A stretch of 34,325 bases of DNA, from NCBI GenBank assembly GCA_012510855.1, contig JAAZHE010000057.1:1-34325 (forward strand), in the 5' to 3' direction. The notes under the pieces are model-generated. The model was not told the DNA's origin. It did not search any database and was given only the letters and a program-made list of their open reading frames with translations. How positions within the stretch are numbered: the first letter of the stretch is position 1; each line of letters opens with the position of its first letter. Shown here one piece after another: positions 25,953-34,176 of this stretch. Position numbers and translations under genes: made by a program. Source of the stretch: Bacillota bacterium. GTDB lineage: Bacteria; Bacillota; Limnochordia; DTU087.

Positions 25953-26555
25953 ATGAAACCAATAGCCATACTCTTGCTGCTGATATTTTTGCTGGGCAGT
26001 ACTGGATGTGAGCCGCAGCCCAGCCAGATGGCCAGGTTGGGCATGGAATCGCTGGGTCTGGTAGTCGAAGTCGATGCCCCAGACCTGGAGGCGGTAGTTG
26101 CCGGTTATATCCAGAACAAACTGCCAAAGGTGAAAGTCATCGGTTCCGATGCTGTATGGACTCAAGTGGACACCTCAGGCAGTCTTAGATCCCTTTCCGC
26201 ACTGGAACGCCGGGACAACTTATGTAAGCTGAGGGAGGAGCTGGAAATCCAATACCTGGCTGTTATATCCATCAAGCCGGAAGAAAGTCCTCGCCATTCT
26301 ACATCAATCACCGTTGGTACCGACAAGACAGAAGTTCGGCTAAACCAGTATCTGACAGTTAACCTAGAATACACGATAATCGACACCGCCTCCGGTGAGA
26401 AGGTCTATGCCGGCCAGGCGAGGGGCAAATCCAGCGATATTGCCGATTTGAAGGTAGGAACTCAGGGAACACGGGTTGGAATTCAATTAACCCAGGAAAG
26501 GGCATTGCTAAAAGAAGCGGTAAGGAATGCCCTGAGGGAGACCGGTTTATTCTAA
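25953..26555 (+). CDS. Lipoprotein of unknown function
   Basis: A 200-aa secreted lipoprotein. The N terminus has a lysine, a hydrophobic core (IAILLLLIFLLG) and a lipobox LLGSTGC, so Cys19 should be lipid-modified and the protein anchored outside the membrane. The mature part (QMARLGMESLGL, ..., EIQYLAVISIKP, ..., LNQYLTVNLEYTIIDTASGEKVYAGQARG) has alternating beta-type segments with a resemblance to the curli-assembly CsgG/LpoB-like domain that includes 'tdtgev..a' strands, but I cannot confirm this. GGGGGAGGT lies 6-7 nt upstream of ATG 25953. It is monocistronic, ends in an intrinsic terminator, and is convergent with melA. The track ORF 25743-26165 on the opposite strand is a shadow. Confidence 0.75.
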   Translation: MKPIAILLLLIFLLGSTGCEPQPSQMARLGMESLGLVVEVDAPDLEAVVAGYIQNKLPKVKVIGSDAVWTQVDTSGSLRSLSALERRDNLCKLREELEIQYLAVISIKPEESPRHSTSITVGTDKTEVRLNQYLTVNLEYTIIDTASGEKVYAGQARGKSSDIADLKVGTQGTRVGIQLTQERALLKEAVRNALRETGLF

Positions 26556-26609
26556 AAAGGAAGAAGCGTCTTCTCAATCCTGCAAGCTGGAAAGGTAGAG
26601 AAAACTATA

Positions 26610-26634
26610 GACCCGGTTTCCCGGGTCTTCTTTC
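26610..26634 (+). terminator. Terminator after the lipoprotein gene
   Basis: GACCCGG (26610-26616) and CCGGGTC (26621-26627) form a GC-rich 7-bp stem with loop TTTC, followed by TTCTTTC. On the minus strand the same hairpin is followed by TATAGTTTTC, so it may also end melA transcripts. Confidence 0.72.
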
Positions 26635-26660
26635 ACGTCATGGCTAGTTTCAGCCTGTGT

Positions 26661-27968
26661 TCATCCTGTTGCCAACTTGAACTTGGGCAGCCAATCGCCG
26701 TGGGCCTCAATCAGATCATCGCAAAGGGCGATAATCTGGTCAATGGTCAGCTCGCTTGATGTATGGGGATCCAGCAGAGCCGCATGGTAAATATGTTCTT
26801 TCTTGCCGGTTAATGCCGCTTCGATGGTCAACAGCTGCACATTGATATTGGTCATGTTGAGCGCTGCCAGCTGAGGAGGCAGCTCGCCTACATAGCAAGG
26901 GGACACACCGCTGGCATCAACTAAGCACGGCACCTCAACACAGGCTTCCTTGGGCAGATTGGGAATCAAACCGTTATTGAGCACATTGCCGCCGATTTTA
27001 TAGGGCTTGTTTGTCTCCATGGCTTCGATAATGTACGAAGCATACTCCTCGGTGCGCTGGTGGGTGATATCCTTGTTGTTGACCAAATCGTCCCGCATCT
27101 TTTCCCATGCCTTGATCTGCGCGACACAGCGGCGGGGGTACTCATCCAAGGGGATATTGAACCTCTCAATGAGTTCCGGACATTGGCTCTTGATAAAGTA
27201 AGGCATGTACTCAGCATTGTGTTCGCTGGATTCGGTCACATAGTAGCCAAAGCGGTGCATGATCTCATGCCGCACCCTGTCCCAATCCGGTGGTCCCTGT
27301 TCCTTGGACCGCCGCTTGATTTCCGGATACAAGTCCTCACCATCCCGGGTGATCTCCAGGAGCCAGGCCATGTGGTTGATCCCCGCGATTTTCCACTGCA
27401 CATTGTCTGCGGCCATCCCTACTCCTTCTAGCAGCTGGCGGGCACAGACCTGGACACTGTGGCACAAACCGACAGTCTTAATTGGTGTTGCCCTCAACAT
27501 GGCACCGGTGAGGATCGCCATGGGATTGGTATAGTTGAGAAACCACGCATCGGGGCAAACCTCTTCCATGTCCCGGGCAAAATCCAGCAGAACCGGTATG
27601 GTACGCAAGGCCCGGAAGATGCCGCCGATACCGAGGGTATCGCCTATGGTCTGCCGCAAACCGTATTTCTTGGGCACCTCAAAATCGATAACAGTGCAGG
27701 GCTCGTAACCTCCCACCTGGATCGCGTTGACTACATAATCGGCGCCCCGCAGGGCTTCCTTTCTGTCGGTGTAGGCCTTGATCACAGCATGACCGCCGTA
27801 ATTGGCGTTAATGTTATTGAGCATGTTCTCCGAGTCTTTCAGCCGCTGCAGGTCAATGTCGTAAAGCGCTAGATGAGAACCCCTCAGGGCTGGTGTCAAC
27901 ATCACATCTCCGAGGACATTCTTGGCAAAGACGGTACTACCCGCCCCCATAAAAGTGATCTTAGGCAT
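26661..27968 (-). CDS. melA: GH4-family alpha-galactosidase-like glycosidase
   Basis: A 435-aa NAD+- and Mn2+-dependent glycoside hydrolase of family 4, which uses a redox-elimination mechanism. The N-terminal Rossmann segment ITFMGAGSTVFAKNVLGD (residues 4-21), NYTNPMAILTGAM near 147, the metal-site cysteine in GLCHSVQ near 172 and the following GINHMAWL are present. The CHSV tetrapeptide is, in the family, associated with alpha-galactosidases such as MelA, whereas CDMP marks phospho-glucosidases; hence the call, though alpha-glucosidase or glucuronidase use is not excluded. ATG 27968 has GGGAGGA at good spacing. It is divergent from the MerR-type regulator gene; no transporter or PTS gene adjoins. 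Confidence 0.87.
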   Translation of the reverse strand: MPKITFMGAGSTVFAKNVLGDVMLTPALRGSHLALYDIDLQRLKDSENMLNNINANYGGHAVIKAYTDRKEALRGADYVVNAIQVGGYEPCTVIDFEVPKKYGLRQTIGDTLGIGGIFRALRTIPVLLDFARDMEEVCPDAWFLNYTNPMAILTGAMLRATPIKTVGLCHSVQVCARQLLEGVGMAADNVQWKIAGINHMAWLLEITRDGEDLYPEIKRRSKEQGPPDWDRVRHEIMHRFGYYVTESSEHNAEYMPYFIKSQCPELIERFNIPLDEYPRRCVAQIKAWEKMRDDLVNNKDITHQRTEEYASYIIEAMETNKPYKIGGNVLNNGLIPNLPKEACVEVPCLVDASGVSPCYVGELPPQLAALNMTNINVQLLTIEAALTGKKEHIYHAALLDPHTSSELTIDQIIALCDDLIEAHGDWLPKFKLATG

Positions 27969-28108
27969 AGTGGATTCCTCCCGCTCAGATATTCCTCCAT
28001 TGAAGCCGGAGGTGTTTTTCAGAGTATAGTAGAAGGGTTCGACAATAGGCGCTTATTTCCTTTGCTGGCTGCCGCCAAATTCCCAAGCATCAAATTACCC
28101 CTTGTCCC

Positions 28109-28139
28109 TTGACTCTCACGTTACGTGATAGTTTATATT
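28109..28139 (+). promoter_or_regulatory. MerR-type promoter with dyad operator in a 19-bp spacer
   Basis: TTGACT (28109-28114) and TATATT (28134-28139) are separated by 19 bp, the long spacer typical of MerR-family-activated promoters. The spacer contains the dyad TCACGTTACGTGA, extended to a near-perfect 21-bp palindrome at 28112-28132. It lies 26 bp upstream of the merR-family gene, so autoregulation is likely. Confidence 0.85.
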
Positions 28140-28164
28140 ACGAGATGAAAGGCTGGTGATCTCC

Positions 28165-28935
28165 ATGGCAATGAAGGTCAAGGAAGTAGCAGATCTGGTT
28201 GGAATTAGCGTGCGCACGCTCCACTATTACGATCAGATTGGACTCTTGGTCCCCGACCAAGTCAACGAATCCGGGTACCGGCTCTATTCAGACAAGAACT
28301 TGGAGATGCTGCAGCAGATCCTGTTTTTCCGAGAGCTGGGATTCCCGCTCAAGAAGATCAAAGAGATCATTGAAAACCCGACATTTGACCAGCAGGAAGC
28401 TTTAGTCTTGCACCGGAAAATGCTCATGGAAAAACGCCGGCGAATAGACCAGATGTTGGAGACCATTGATAAAACCATCCGACATCTCAAGGGAGAGATT
28501 GACATGACTAGAGAAGAGAAGTTCAAGGGTTTCGATTTCAGCCGCAATCCCTATGAACAAGAAGCTAGACAGCGTTGGGGAAATGAGGCTGTTGACAAAG
28601 CCAACACAAAGCTGGGAGCGCTTTCCAAGGCGGAACAAGGGGCACTGGCAGACAAAATGAATGAAATCTACCGGAGGCTTGCTGAACTCCGGCACGGCTC
28701 GCCGGAGTCCGATGAGGCCCAAGCAGCCATCAAGGCCTGGTATGACCTGCTCAACTCGAACTTCGGCAGCTATCCTCCAGAGGTCTTTAAGGCCCTTGGG
28801 CAGATGTACGTCGATGATGAGAGGTTCACTGCGAATATCGACCAGTTCGGTGAAGGGTTGGCTGCCTTCATGCGGGACGCTATGGCCTACTTTGCCGACA
28901 ATTACGAATCCGCCGAGGCTGATGATGACTGTTGA
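28165..28935 (+). CDS. MerR-family regulator with TipAS-type effector domain
   Basis: About 256 aa. An N-terminal MerR winged helix (MKVKEVADLVGISVRTLHYYDQIGLL, YRLYSD) is followed by a dimerisation coiled coil (about 75-115) and a C-terminal helical domain (about 140-250, RWGNEAVDKANTKLGALSKAEQ through FMRDAMAYFADNY). The C-terminal layout resembles TipA/Mta, whose TipAS domain binds thiopeptide or other amphipathic drugs and activates multidrug efflux. ATG 28165 is used; GTG 28156 is the track alternative. Its own promoter carries the operator described separately. The convergent MFS gene and divergent melA are possible targets. Confidence 0.88.
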   Translation: MAMKVKEVADLVGISVRTLHYYDQIGLLVPDQVNESGYRLYSDKNLEMLQQILFFRELGFPLKKIKEIIENPTFDQQEALVLHRKMLMEKRRRIDQMLETIDKTIRHLKGEIDMTREEKFKGFDFSRNPYEQEARQRWGNEAVDKANTKLGALSKAEQGALADKMNEIYRRLAELRHGSPESDEAQAAIKAWYDLLNSNFGSYPPEVFKALGQMYVDDERFTANIDQFGEGLAAFMRDAMAYFADNYESAEADDDC

Positions 28936-28965
28936 TGGCAGTTAGTGCTGAAAGAGGGAGCTTGA

Positions 28966-30165
28966 TTAGCCTTCCTCAAGAGCCGAACTGTCTCTCAGGG
29001 TCAACAAACCGGCAAGCATGATTACCGGAAATACAACAGCCAGCAAAATGCCCGCCCGTAGATCGCCACCGGAGGCATCGGCTGCGAATCCCACCAAAGT
29101 TGGCCCTGAGACACACCCCAAATCTCCGGCTAAGGCCAGAAATGCGAACATTGCCGTACCACCAGTAGGCAGCGTTCTGGCAGCTATACTAAGGGTACCG
29201 GGCCAAAAAATGCCCACAGAAAACCCGCATAGGGCACAGCCTACCAGGCCCAGGACGGGGTTTCCCGATAGTCCAGCCAGCAGGTAACATGCAACGCACA
29301 ATCCCGCACTGCCCATCATCATTTGCTTGAGGGGAATATGGTCACTGTATTTTCCGTGCAGGAGTCTAGCTAATCCCATGAGCAGCGCAAACCCGCAGGG
29401 ACCTGCTAAATCTCCAATGGTCTTGTCAACCCGCAAGCCTGCTTCGGCAAAAGCAGAGGACCATTGGCTCATCGCCTGTTCCGCTGCTCCCGCGCTTACC
29501 ATCAACAGCATGAGCAGCCAAAAGAGCTTCTGCCCTAATAGATTCCTAATGGTCAATCCCTCATTTTCCCCTACGATGGGATAAAGGGGGACTTGGGAGA
29601 AATAAAGCAGATTAAATGCCGGTATTAGTGCCCAGATACAGGCCAGGATTCGCCAGTTATCGATCCCTACCAGTGCGAAAAAGGCAGTTGAGAGCAACAC
29701 CACACCGACATGACCCCAACAATAGAAGGAATGGAGCAGGCTCATGGCCGCCTCCTTCTTTTCCGTGGGACACGCTTCCACAATGGGGCTGATGATTACT
29801 TCGATTAGACCGCCGCCAATAGCATAAAAGACAACAGCAGTCAGAAGACCGGCATAGCTGTTGGGTACTAAACTGGGGAACAACGCCATACCCACTAATC
29901 CTAAGGCGGCAAAGAAATGGGCGGCAACCGCCGCAACTCTGTACCCAATGCCATCGATACAGTGGGCTGATAGCAGGTCTACACACAGTTGGACAAGGAA
30001 ATTCACCGTGGTGATTAGAGTAATCTGCTCTAGGGATAACCGAAAGGATCTCTGAAAAGTCAGGAAGAGAAGCGGAGCGAAATTATTAATGGTAGCCTGG
30101 GTGATGTAGCCGATATAACTGGCATAGATGGTGTGCTCATACCTGGTCCTGATACTATCCAGCAT
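28966..30165 (-). CDS. MFS transporter
   Basis: A 399-aa major facilitator with about twelve hydrophobic helices. Residues 1-200 and 215-395 give the two six-helix halves. The signature loop between helices 2 and 3 is present as DLLSAHCIDGIGYR near 65, a variant of the classic D-x-x-G-R/K motif, and the parallel loop in the second half reads GLARLLHGKYSDHIP. The substrate is unknown; sugar efflux or uptake, or drug efflux under the nearby TipAS regulator, are both possible. ATG 30165 has GGGAG at 7 nt. It converges with the merR gene (30-bp gap, no terminator seen). Confidence 0.85.
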   Translation of the reverse strand: MLDSIRTRYEHTIYASYIGYITQATINNFAPLLFLTFQRSFRLSLEQITLITTVNFLVQLCVDLLSAHCIDGIGYRVAAVAAHFFAALGLVGMALFPSLVPNSYAGLLTAVVFYAIGGGLIEVIISPIVEACPTEKKEAAMSLLHSFYCWGHVGVVLLSTAFFALVGIDNWRILACIWALIPAFNLLYFSQVPLYPIVGENEGLTIRNLLGQKLFWLLMLLMVSAGAAEQAMSQWSSAFAEAGLRVDKTIGDLAGPCGFALLMGLARLLHGKYSDHIPLKQMMMGSAGLCVACYLLAGLSGNPVLGLVGCALCGFSVGIFWPGTLSIAARTLPTGGTAMFAFLALAGDLGCVSGPTLVGFAADASGGDLRAGILLAVVFPVIMLAGLLTLRDSSALEEG

Positions 30166-30194
30166 CCCTATTCTCCCATGTAGGCAAAATCTGG

Positions 30195-30225
30195 ACTAGA
30201 ACCTTCACTGAAGACTACAATTCAA
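30195..30225 (-). promoter_or_regulatory. Possible MerR-type promoter of the MFS gene
   Basis: On the minus strand TTGAAT (30220-30225) and TCTAGT (30195-30200) have a 19-bp spacer, containing the imperfect dyad CTTC-AGT-GAAG. The architecture fits a MerR-controlled promoter, but the dyad sequence differs from that of the regulator's own promoter. Confidence 0.35.
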
Positions 30226-30313
30226 CAGAACACCATCTATATCCTCCAAAGGGCTATCTCACCACAGCACGAGCCACGTGTACATTATCTTACCTATACT
30301 TCGTACTTATATC

Positions 30314-30374
30314 AAAAAGACAGCCCACTCCCCCTAGCCAGGATTGCAGGTGCCTAGGCTTGATGGGAGCGGGC
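30314..30374 (-). terminator. Intrinsic terminator of fprA
   Basis: On the minus strand GCCCGCTCCC (30365-30374) pairs with GGGAGTGGGC (30323-30332), one G-T pair, with an inner AGCC-AGG/CCTGGCT stem, followed by TGTCTTTTTG. It lies just past the fprA stop. Confidence 0.8.
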
Positions 30375-30386
30375 CCTGGAACTAGT

Positions 30387-31574
30387 CTATGCCCGGGCGA
30401 TAGCCTTGCCGAATTCCACTGCTGCTTCTTGGGCATCGAGGTCAGGATTCCACAGCTGCCTGAATCCCTCATTGAGCAGCTCAAGGCCTGCGTCCTGCAA
30501 GCTCTCATTGATAATCTTTACCGACTCTCCACTCCAACCGTAGCAGCCAAAGGCTGCCGCCTTTTTCTTCTTAAACTTCATCTGCTTGACCATATGCAAG
30601 AATCCTGCTACCGAATGGAGGATGCCGTTGTTAATGGTAGGTGAACCTATCACCACAGCTTTGGATCTAAAAACTTCGGTAATTACATCATTCACATCAC
30701 TCTTGGAGAGATTGTAGGATCTGACGGTCACATCGGGATCTGCTAAGCCGATGCCTTCCACAATCCTCTCCGCCAGCATTTTGGTGCCGTTCCACATGGT
30801 ATCGTAGACTACGGTGATCTGGTTCTCTTGGTAATCATTGGCCCACTGGGCATACTTTTCTACAATCTGCAGGGGGTTGTCTCTCCAGATCACCCCGTGG
30901 CTGGTGGCAATGATGTCAATGGGCAGATTCAAAGCAGTGATCTCGTCCAGCTTTTTCCTCAGTATTGCGCTAAAGGGAGTCAAAATGTTGGCGTAATACT
31001 TCATCGCTTCGGCAAAGAGCTCGCACTGATCCACCAGGTCATTGTACAGTTTTTCCGTTGCATAGTGCTGTCCAAAGGCATCGTTGCTGAATAGTATGTT
31101 GTCCTTTGTGAGATAGGCAGCCATACTGTCCGGCCAGTGAAGCATGGCCATTTCAACGAAAACAAGTTCCTTACCGTTGCCGATGTCTAGTTTGTCCCCG
31201 GTCTTGACCACCCTGAAATTCCAGTCTTTATGGTACTGGCCCTGCAAGGACTTAACTGCATTGGCGGTACAGTAAATAGGTGTATCGGGGATGTGTTCCA
31301 TCAGAATAGGGAGTGCACCGCTATGGTCTACCTCTCCGTGGTTGATCACAATATAGTCAATGTCCCTCAGATCAATTTCTCCCGCCAGGTTCTCCACGAA
31401 CTCTTCAGCAAAGGGGAGCCATACTGTATCAATCAGGACTGTTTTTTCTTCCTGGATTAGGTAGGCATTGTAGGTGGAACCTTTATGGGTCGAATACTCG
31501 TATCCGTGGAAATCCCGCAGCTCCCAGTCAACCTTACCTACCCAGTATACGTTATTCTTTATGTGCTTTTTCAT
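30387..31574 (-). CDS. fprA: Flavodiiron protein FprA (A-type flavoprotein)
   Basis: Reduces oxygen and/or nitric oxide in anaerobes, receiving electrons from rubredoxin-type partners. From ATG 31574 (AGGAGG upstream) it is 395 aa. The metallo-beta-lactamase-like domain carries the diiron ligands His79, Glu81, Asp83, His84 in NHGEVDHSG, then MLHWPDSM, FSNDAFGQHY and ATSHGVIWRD. The C-terminal flavodoxin domain begins VVYDTMWNGTKMLAE near 255 and binds FMN. There is no C-terminal rubredoxin domain, so this is a class A protein. The track's longer N terminus from 31619 is rejected because the ribosome binding site lies within it. The 36-aa rubredoxin-like protein in this window is not adjacent but could be a partner. 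Confidence 0.95.
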   Translation of the reverse strand: MKKHIKNNVYWVGKVDWELRDFHGYEYSTHKGSTYNAYLIQEEKTVLIDTVWLPFAEEFVENLAGEIDLRDIDYIVINHGEVDHSGALPILMEHIPDTPIYCTANAVKSLQGQYHKDWNFRVVKTGDKLDIGNGKELVFVEMAMLHWPDSMAAYLTKDNILFSNDAFGQHYATEKLYNDLVDQCELFAEAMKYYANILTPFSAILRKKLDEITALNLPIDIIATSHGVIWRDNPLQIVEKYAQWANDYQENQITVVYDTMWNGTKMLAERIVEGIGLADPDVTVRSYNLSKSDVNDVITEVFRSKAVVIGSPTINNGILHSVAGFLHMVKQMKFKKKKAAAFGCYGWSGESVKIINESLQDAGLELLNEGFRQLWNPDLDAQEAAVEFGKAIARA

Positions 31575-31906
31575 GTGTTCTTGTCCTCCTTGGTGGTATC
31601 CTTGCAGCGACTGGACCAAGAGTCCCTAGGGTCTATCATGTACTGCTCGGCTCGGGGAAATTCTCCCCAGCTCGCAGCTGACCATTTGGCCCACCGCTAG
31701 TGGTTGCACCTTTCCGAAAGACCGGTTCTACCTACCACAGGCACGCAGTGCTTGTCCATGCGACTGCAGTTACCTGAACCCTAAGATATTCACTACCCCA
31801 CTTCTCGTCTTTCCAAACAACACCATCTCCAGTCGTTCTGTTGGGGTGTTGAATCTAAGAAAGCAGGGTTTCCCCTGCTTCGATGTTGACTATTACCAGC
31901 TGAGGG
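31575..31906 (-). other. Gene-free region: fprA leader
   Basis: About 330 bp without a coding frame. On the minus strand it contains the cobW terminator at its upstream end, then inverted repeats CAACACC/GGTGTTG (31818-31851), GGTTC...GAACC enclosing about 47 nt, and a compound hairpin around GGGGAGAATTTCCCC. I could not set a convincing promoter or match it to a known riboswitch (no T-box, SAM or cobalamin boxes). Confidence 0.35.
31861..31880 (-). terminator. Terminator after the CobW-like gene
   Basis: AAGCAGGG (31861-31868) and CCCTGCTT (31873-31880) form an 8-bp stem with a 4-nt loop; on the minus strand it is followed by TCTTAG. The T-tract is short, but the position 27 bp after the stop fits. 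Confidence 0.65.
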
Positions 31907-33010
31907 TTAATTGGATGGAGGTGTTACGACACGGTCGTAACGATAGGTTGGTCGCGGATACCCGGGACTGAGACACTTTAGGGCGATGACCTCTGATCTA
32001 ATATTACTTCCGCAGACATTGGCAATTTCTTCAAATGCGATCTTCTCCAACTCTTGAGGTGCCATCTGAACCCGGGCATTGAGAGTCATTCTTGCTTCAT
32101 TTCCAACCCCTGCGCTTCTTCGTATGGTGGGAGGTTCATCGGTACTTATCAAGTTTCCAATGACAAAATTGCTGCCGACTTCGACAATCAGCTTGACATG
32201 GCCGATGGCGGAATCGGCCTCATCAAATCGGCGACTGAGCCTGGTCAGCAAATCCTTCGCGAATTTGTCCCAATCGATAGAGTCACCCTTAAGCTCCAAA
32301 GTCGTGTTGAGCCACCCCAAGACTGCTTCTCCTTCAGCATAAATGTCATAGTCTACTTCTACTATATTCTTTCCGGCATCAGTACGACTGACAACTTCAC
32401 TGAGCCATTGATCCAGACCTTCTCCAGTCTTAGAGCTGACGACAAGTACTTCAGAACCAGGCCACTCCTGTTCTGCACGCCGCTGGAGATTCTGTATCTC
32501 CTCTTCAGTGAGCAGATCGGCCTTGCTGATGGCGATAATATCTGCCTCTTCAATCTGCTTTTCGATTATATACACTGCGCTGGGATGCAGTCCGGAGTCT
32601 CTTCCGTCGAGAATATCAGACAGACGCTGCGGATCAACCAGTACCGTCAGCGGGGCAACGACAAAATCCTTGCCGAAATGGTCCTTTAGAGGCTGCAGAA
32701 CCGTAGCAGAAAGGTCCGTACAGCTTCCTACTGGTTCGGCGATTATAACCTCGGCTTGGTGATTCTTTATTAGGTCGAAAATTGCCTCGGTAAAGCCTGC
32801 GAAATTGCAGCAAACACAGGCTCCGCTCACTTCTCTAAAGATTTCTACTGCGTGTTCAAGCAGCGTTGTGTCAACTAATTCCGGGGCTTGATCGTTCGTA
32901 ATCAGACCAATCCGCTTTCCTTCCCGGGCAAGTCTAGTGGCTGTCTCAAAAAGAAGTGATGTTTTCCCAGCGCCCAAGAATCCGCCAACTAAGATAATGC
33001 TTGTTTGCAT
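31907..33010 (-). CDS. CobW-like G3E-family GTPase
   Basis: A 367-aa P-loop GTPase of the G3E/COG0523 type. Walker A is GGFLGAGKTS at residues 9-18, the metal-binding CVCC motif lies at 65-68, IAEPVGSCTD follows as the switch/Walker B region, and SKADLL is the base-recognition motif (a variant of NKxD). A C-terminal domain of about 170 residues differs from the usual short CobW C domain. Family members insert or deliver metals (Co for cobalamin, Zn, Ni). The Cys-rich CxCC is kept, so metal binding is likely, but the target is unknown. ATG 33010 has GGAAGGG upstream. It has its own promoter and a 260-nt leader; no cobalamin genes adjoin. Confidence 0.82.
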   Translation of the reverse strand: MQTSIILVGGFLGAGKTSLLFETATRLAREGKRIGLITNDQAPELVDTTLLEHAVEIFREVSGACVCCNFAGFTEAIFDLIKNHQAEVIIAEPVGSCTDLSATVLQPLKDHFGKDFVVAPLTVLVDPQRLSDILDGRDSGLHPSAVYIIEKQIEEADIIAISKADLLTEEEIQNLQRRAEQEWPGSEVLVVSSKTGEGLDQWLSEVVSRTDAGKNIVEVDYDIYAEGEAVLGWLNTTLELKGDSIDWDKFAKDLLTRLSRRFDEADSAIGHVKLIVEVGSNFVIGNLISTDEPPTIRRSAGVGNEARMTLNARVQMAPQELEKIAFEEIANVCGSNIRSEVIALKCLSPGYPRPTYRYDRVVTPPSN

Positions 33011-33274
33011 CTTATCCCTTCCTTTCAGAGTCAGTTTTGGCTAGCCTCAGTACTTGGAGCTGCACTCTCCAACCCCCTAAGGGACGCGCCCGTTAACTGC
33101 GCTGCGAAATACGTTGGCGGCTTCTTAGCGGTCATCCTATTATCTATCACCATCGCCAGACTCACCGCCGGATCTAAGTCGGCACGGAGAGGTGTCTGAT
33201 GGCGAAAACAGGCAGTGCATCACCGCCAATGCCGCCAGATCGGTGATGCAACAGATTGGCCGATTGCGTTGATT
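33011..33274 (-). other. Long structured leader of the CobW-like gene
   Basis: The roughly 260 nt from the predicted transcription start to the ATG hold no gene; the track ORF 33005-33199 on the plus strand lacks support. On the minus strand there is a perfect 9-bp hairpin GCATCACCG/CGGTGATGC (33217-33249), then GCCG/CGGC and a possible GGCGG...CCGCC arm, and a hairpin TTGGAG/CTCCAA about 50 nt before the start. No cobalamin riboswitch box was recognised. A metabolite- or metal-sensing leader is a reasonable guess only. Confidence 0.35.
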
Positions 33275-33281
33275 ATAGCCA

Positions 33282-33310
33282 ATTATACCCTCTCACGCTG
33301 ACCAAAACAA
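33282..33310 (-). promoter_or_regulatory. Promoter of the CobW-like gene
   Basis: On the minus strand TTGTTT (33305-33310) and a perfect TATAAT (33282-33287) are 17 bp apart. Upstream of it lies a palindrome GGTCAA-TC-TTGACC (33334-33347) that could be an operator. Confidence 0.6.
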
Positions 33311-33457
33311 AGGGACATAATTGCTATCTGATAGGTCAATCTTGACCAGACAAGCCATCTTCTGAACACTCTAATTCAGTCTTTTATATCCCAGCCCTTG
33401 ACAGTAACGCAACGAACTCCACATGAAGTTTTAGACTAATTTATAATATCGCGAAAA

Positions 33458-33952
33458 TTATATGCGAGCAAGTTCTTCTGCTATTTCATTCACTGTCTTA
33501 CCGTTTGTGTTTATCTTTATCGTATTCAACTGATGATAAAGTGGAATTCGAGCAAGACTCCTGTCTATGACATCAGGCTTTCTTTTACCTGCTGCAATAT
33601 CTTTGCTAAGGCGTTCACGCAGTTCTTTTTCATCACAGATTAAAGAAATCGTCTTAATTTCGCAATTCGTCTTATCAAGGTTGTTTATGATCCTATCAAT
33701 AATTGACTGTTCGTGCATTACCCAGCAAAAGATGATGTTATCATATGCGGAGCAATGGATGAATTGATTCAGCAGAAAGCAGATATTTTCCATAACCATA
33801 TTTTTGGTTTCTTCGGTTACCTGAAACGGGCTTGCGTCCCAGCACCAGTCGCCGTCAAGAAAGACACTATTATCAAGTTTGAGTTTGAGCTCTTGACATA
33901 CCGCCGTTTTTCCGATACCCATTGTGCCGCCGATCAAATACAATTTTTTCAT
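33458..33952 (-). CDS. Small P-loop nucleotide kinase-like protein
   Basis: A 164-aa protein with an adenylate/shikimate-kinase-like fold. The N terminus reads KKLYLIGGTMGIGKTAVC with the Walker A GGTMGIGKT at residues 8-16, followed by a strand ending VFLDGDWCW, where the Asp probably helps bind the substrate. A lid-like ELRERLSKDIAAGKRKPD lies near 110-127. Similar orphan ATPases are widespread and mostly uncharacterised; the phosphate acceptor is unknown. The gene is visibly more AT-rich than the rest of the window, and it follows the recombinase relic, so acquisition by horizontal transfer is likely. ATG 33952 is preceded by GGAG at about 10 nt. Confidence 0.78.
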   Translation of the reverse strand: MKKLYLIGGTMGIGKTAVCQELKLKLDNSVFLDGDWCWDASPFQVTEETKNMVMENICFLLNQFIHCSAYDNIIFCWVMHEQSIIDRIINNLDKTNCEIKTISLICDEKELRERLSKDIAAGKRKPDVIDRSLARIPLYHQLNTIKINTNGKTVNEIAEELARI

Positions 33953-33971
33953 TTATTAACATCTCCATAAT

Positions 33972-34176
33972 TTATCTTCCAAGTAAGCGGTAAAATTCTT
34001 TTCTTGATGGCCCTGTCTTACTACTAGCAATATCTATATAATTATCTACAAGTAACCATTTAGGAACTGAAGCCACCGTTCTTGCTAAGGCTGATATTTG
34101 AGATGTTAGGCCATTTAACTGGTCCATGGAATTTGAACTTACTCGACTATAAATACCAACACGGGTGAAAGTTCAT
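33972..34176 (-). pseudogene. Serine recombinase (resolvase) N-terminal relic
   Basis: Not in the ORF track. The minus strand, read from 34160, encodes VGIYSRVSSNS followed by MDQLNGLTSQ and, later, DNYIDIASSKTG-SRKEF-RLL before a stop at 33972. This matches the N-terminal catalytic domain of serine recombinases (Y-x-R-V-S with the nucleophilic Ser, then the helix and the 'D..ISG..-R.EF..L' region). The natural start ATGAACTTT at 34176 is joined to that frame only if one base (around 34167) is removed, and at the 3' end CTTGGAAGAT would give LLED if one G were removed. So at least two frameshifts and a deletion of most of the protein are inferred. Confidence 0.72.

Noticed and set aside
25743-26165. 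140-aa minus-strand ORF
   Set aside because: Shadow of the lipoprotein gene on the opposite strand; the lipoprotein has a signal peptide, lipobox and strong ribosome binding site.
33005-33199. 64-aa plus-strand ORF with a hydrophobic stretch
   Set aside because: No ribosome binding site and it lies in the leader of the CobW-like gene; probably chance.
33182-33260. Cobalamin riboswitch before the CobW-like gene
   Set aside because: Neither the B12 box nor the conserved GCCACTG segment was found.
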